Shown: in pieces, positions 21,290 to 22,762 of the stretch
Layout: every line of letters starts with the position of its first letter
Numbering within the stretch: position 1 is the first letter of the stretch
From: an uncultured Ruminococcus sp.
GTDB taxonomy: Bacteria > Bacillota > Clostridia > Oscillospirales > Ruminococcaceae
Length of the DNA: 22,762 bases
Reading direction: 5' to 3'
Assembly (NCBI GenBank): GCA_900539095.1
Contig: UQAR01000033.1
Coordinates: 1-22,762, forward strand
Notes under the pieces: model-generated
Databases searched by the model: none
Told to the model about the DNA's origin: nothing
The model's input: the letters and a program-made list of their open reading frames with translations, nothing else
Translations under genes and position numbers: made by a program

Positions 21290-22663
21290 ATGGCAAAGTC
21301 GAAAACGTCATATGTGTGCAGTCAGTGCGGATATGAAACATCAAAATGGAACGGCAAATGCCCGAACTGCGGCGAATGGAACACCTTTGAAGAGGTGGAG
21401 CTTACTGTACGGACAGGGGGCGGAAAGTCTAAGCCCTCGGCGGTAAGGGATATTTCAGACAAGATAGTCGGCATTGGCGGCGTTGACGCAAGCTATAACG
21501 AAGTTCGCTATGCAACGGGTCTGAAAGAGCTTGACAGAGTGCTTGGCGGCGGACTTGTAAAAGGTTCGCTGGTCTTGCTTGGCGGTGAGCCGGGCATAGG
21601 AAAATCCACTATGCTTTTGCAGATATGCCAATATCTCGGCGAAGATCACACCATACTTTATGTATCGGGAGAGGAATCAGTCAGGCAGATAAAACTCCGT
21701 GCCAACAGACTTCACGTTGATTCGGAAAATCTGTATCTGCTTGCGGACAATGACTGTGAGCAGATATGTTCGGTCATAGTCAAGGAAAAGCCTGAGATAG
21801 TCATAATCGACTCGATACAGACAATGAGCATAAGCGGGATATCCTCTGCACAGGGTTCGGTCACTCAGGTGAGAGAATGCACGAATATGTTCATGCGGAC
21901 GGCAAAGTCGGAAGAGATACCAATGTTCATAGTTGGTCACGTCAACAAAGACGGTGCTATCGCAGGTCCTAAGGTCATGGAACACATTGTTGACTGCGTG
22001 CTGTATTTTGAGGGACAGCGAAATCTTACATACAGGATACTAAGAGCAATAAAAAACCGTTTTGGTTCGACAAACGAGATAGGTATGTTTGAAATGGCTG
22101 ACAGCGGATTACTTGAGGTAGAGAACCCTTCCATGATGTTCCTTGAGGGCAGACCGACTGACGCATCGGGAACTTGCGTTGCCTGCATAATGGAGGGCAC
22201 AAGACCTGTTATGGCGGAAGTTCAGGCACTGGTATGCAAGAGCGTGCTTGCGTCGCCGAGGCGTACTGCCACGGGCTTTGACTACTACAGAATGGCAATA
22301 ATAATCGCAGTGCTTGAAAAGCGGCTTGGATACTTTTTCGGCGGTCTTGACGTTTACATAAACATTGTAGGCGGATTGAAACTTGATGACACGGCGGCTG
22401 ACCTGTCGGTGGCTTTGGCACTTTATTCGGGGCTGACAGACAAGGTGATAAGCGACAAGCTCATTGCACTTGGCGAGATAGGACTGGGCGGCGAGCTTAG
22501 GAGCATTTCCCACTGCGAACAGCGGCTTGCGGAATGTGAACGTATGGGCTTTGAAACTTGTATCGTGCCTGCACATTCGCTGAAAAGCGTTGACACCGGC
22601 AAATTCTCAATGAAAATAATCGGCGTTCGCTCAATACGAGAGGCGTTCAAAGCCATAGGCTGA
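21290..22663 (+). CDS. radA: DNA repair protein RadA/Sms
   Basis: 457 residues, full length. An N-terminal zinc finger (Cys10, 13, 24, 27), Walker A GEPGIGKS (99-106), Walker B VIIDSIQT, the RadA-specific KNRFG motif (255-259) and a C-terminal Lon-protease-like domain are all present. RadA is a DnaB-like helicase that drives branch migration in recombination and natural transformation. It begins 19 bases after ricT with GAGGGAG upstream and ends 12 bases before a strong terminator, closing the operon. Confidence 0.97.
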   Translation: MAKSKTSYVCSQCGYETSKWNGKCPNCGEWNTFEEVELTVRTGGGKSKPSAVRDISDKIVGIGGVDASYNEVRYATGLKELDRVLGGGLVKGSLVLLGGEPGIGKSTMLLQICQYLGEDHTILYVSGEESVRQIKLRANRLHVDSENLYLLADNDCEQICSVIVKEKPEIVIIDSIQTMSISGISSAQGSVTQVRECTNMFMRTAKSEEIPMFIVGHVNKDGAIAGPKVMEHIVDCVLYFEGQRNLTYRILRAIKNRFGSTNEIGMFEMADSGLLEVENPSMMFLEGRPTDASGTCVACIMEGTRPVMAEVQALVCKSVLASPRRTATGFDYYRMAIIIAVLEKRLGYFFGGLDVYINIVGGLKLDDTAADLSVALALYSGLTDKVISDKLIALGEIGLGGELRSISHCEQRLAECERMGFETCIVPAHSLKSVDTGKFSMKIIGVRSIREAFKAIG

Positions 22664-22675
22664 CATTAATAACAA

Positions 22676-22715
22676 AACGGACGGAAGATTTTTCTCTTCC
22701 GCCCGTTATTTTTTT
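22676..22715. terminator. terminator after radA
   Basis: AACGG plus CGGAAGA pair with TCTTCCG plus CCGTT with one A-C mismatch, loop TTTTTC, followed by a long T run. On the other strand TTTTGTTATT follows, so it may also serve a convergent gene. Confidence 0.9.
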
Positions 22716-22722
22716 CTGTATT

Positions 22723-22762
22723 TTATGTAAATGCCGCACGTTCTCCCATGATATCGCTGCGG
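22723..22762 (-). CDS. possible 3' end of a convergent gene (partial)
   Basis: One minus-strand frame is open from the window edge to a TAA at 22723-22725 and reads RSDIMGERAAFT. The TAA lies 8 bases from a terminator with a usable T tract in that direction. Only 12 codons are visible, so this is weak. Confidence 0.3.
   Translation of the reverse strand, partial: RSDIMGERAAFT

Overview
The window looks like the edge of a contig from a Gram-positive gut anaerobe of the Ruminococcus / Oscillospiraceae type. Supporting this are strong GGAGG-type ribosome sites, TTGACA/TATAAT promoters, Firmicutes-type gene content and order (yaaO-darA-holB-ricT-radA), a clostridial MetRS with a C-terminal tRNA-binding domain, and paired type IV pilin-like genes as known from ruminococci. 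The genus is an inference. The first 47 bases are Nextera sequencing adapter, not biology.

Layout. 106-2508: metG, a tRNA-Arg(CCG), then two tandem copies of a structured ~144 bp element, each ending in an intrinsic terminator. 2503-4100: a small phage/ICE-like immunity region. A sigma-like gene points left; an XRE repressor and an ImmA-type metallopeptidase point right. Between them, two promoters face each other and an array of TACAGAtaTCTGTA operators covers them. 4099-5793: a GT-C-like membrane glycosyltransferase. 5925-7600: two paralogous pilins, each with a consensus promoter and terminator, one with a long structured leader, plus a candidate sRNA. 7693-10803: a membrane sensor with a degenerate GGDEF domain, translationally coupled to a sugar-type solute-binding lipoprotein, and a small membrane protein. 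11416-12825: an AT-rich pair, a secreted metzincin-like protease and a lipoprotein. 12857-15530: an AraC-GGDEF fusion and a CvrA/NhaP2-type antiporter. 15604-16908: a WYL regulator coupled to a DUF896 protein. 17196-22715: a sigma-region-4-like HTH gene, yaaO-like decarboxylase, darA, holB, ricT and radA in one direction, closed by a terminator.

How it fits together. The right-hand block is conserved housekeeping: clamp loading, c-di-AMP sensing, RNA maturation and recombination. The middle is accessory and surface-oriented: pilins, a solute-binding protein with a sensor, a secreted protease, lipoproteins and an envelope glycosyltransferase. Two GGDEF proteins lie in it, one apparently catalytically dead and one with an intact GGDEF motif fused to an AraC DNA-binding domain. 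The most unusual items are the face-to-face promoter switch, the repeated structured element after the tRNA, the CCUCC-bearing sRNA candidate, the terminator hairpin in the antiporter leader, and the pilin leader RNA. All promoter, operator and RNA calls come from reading the sequence and are not experimentally supported.
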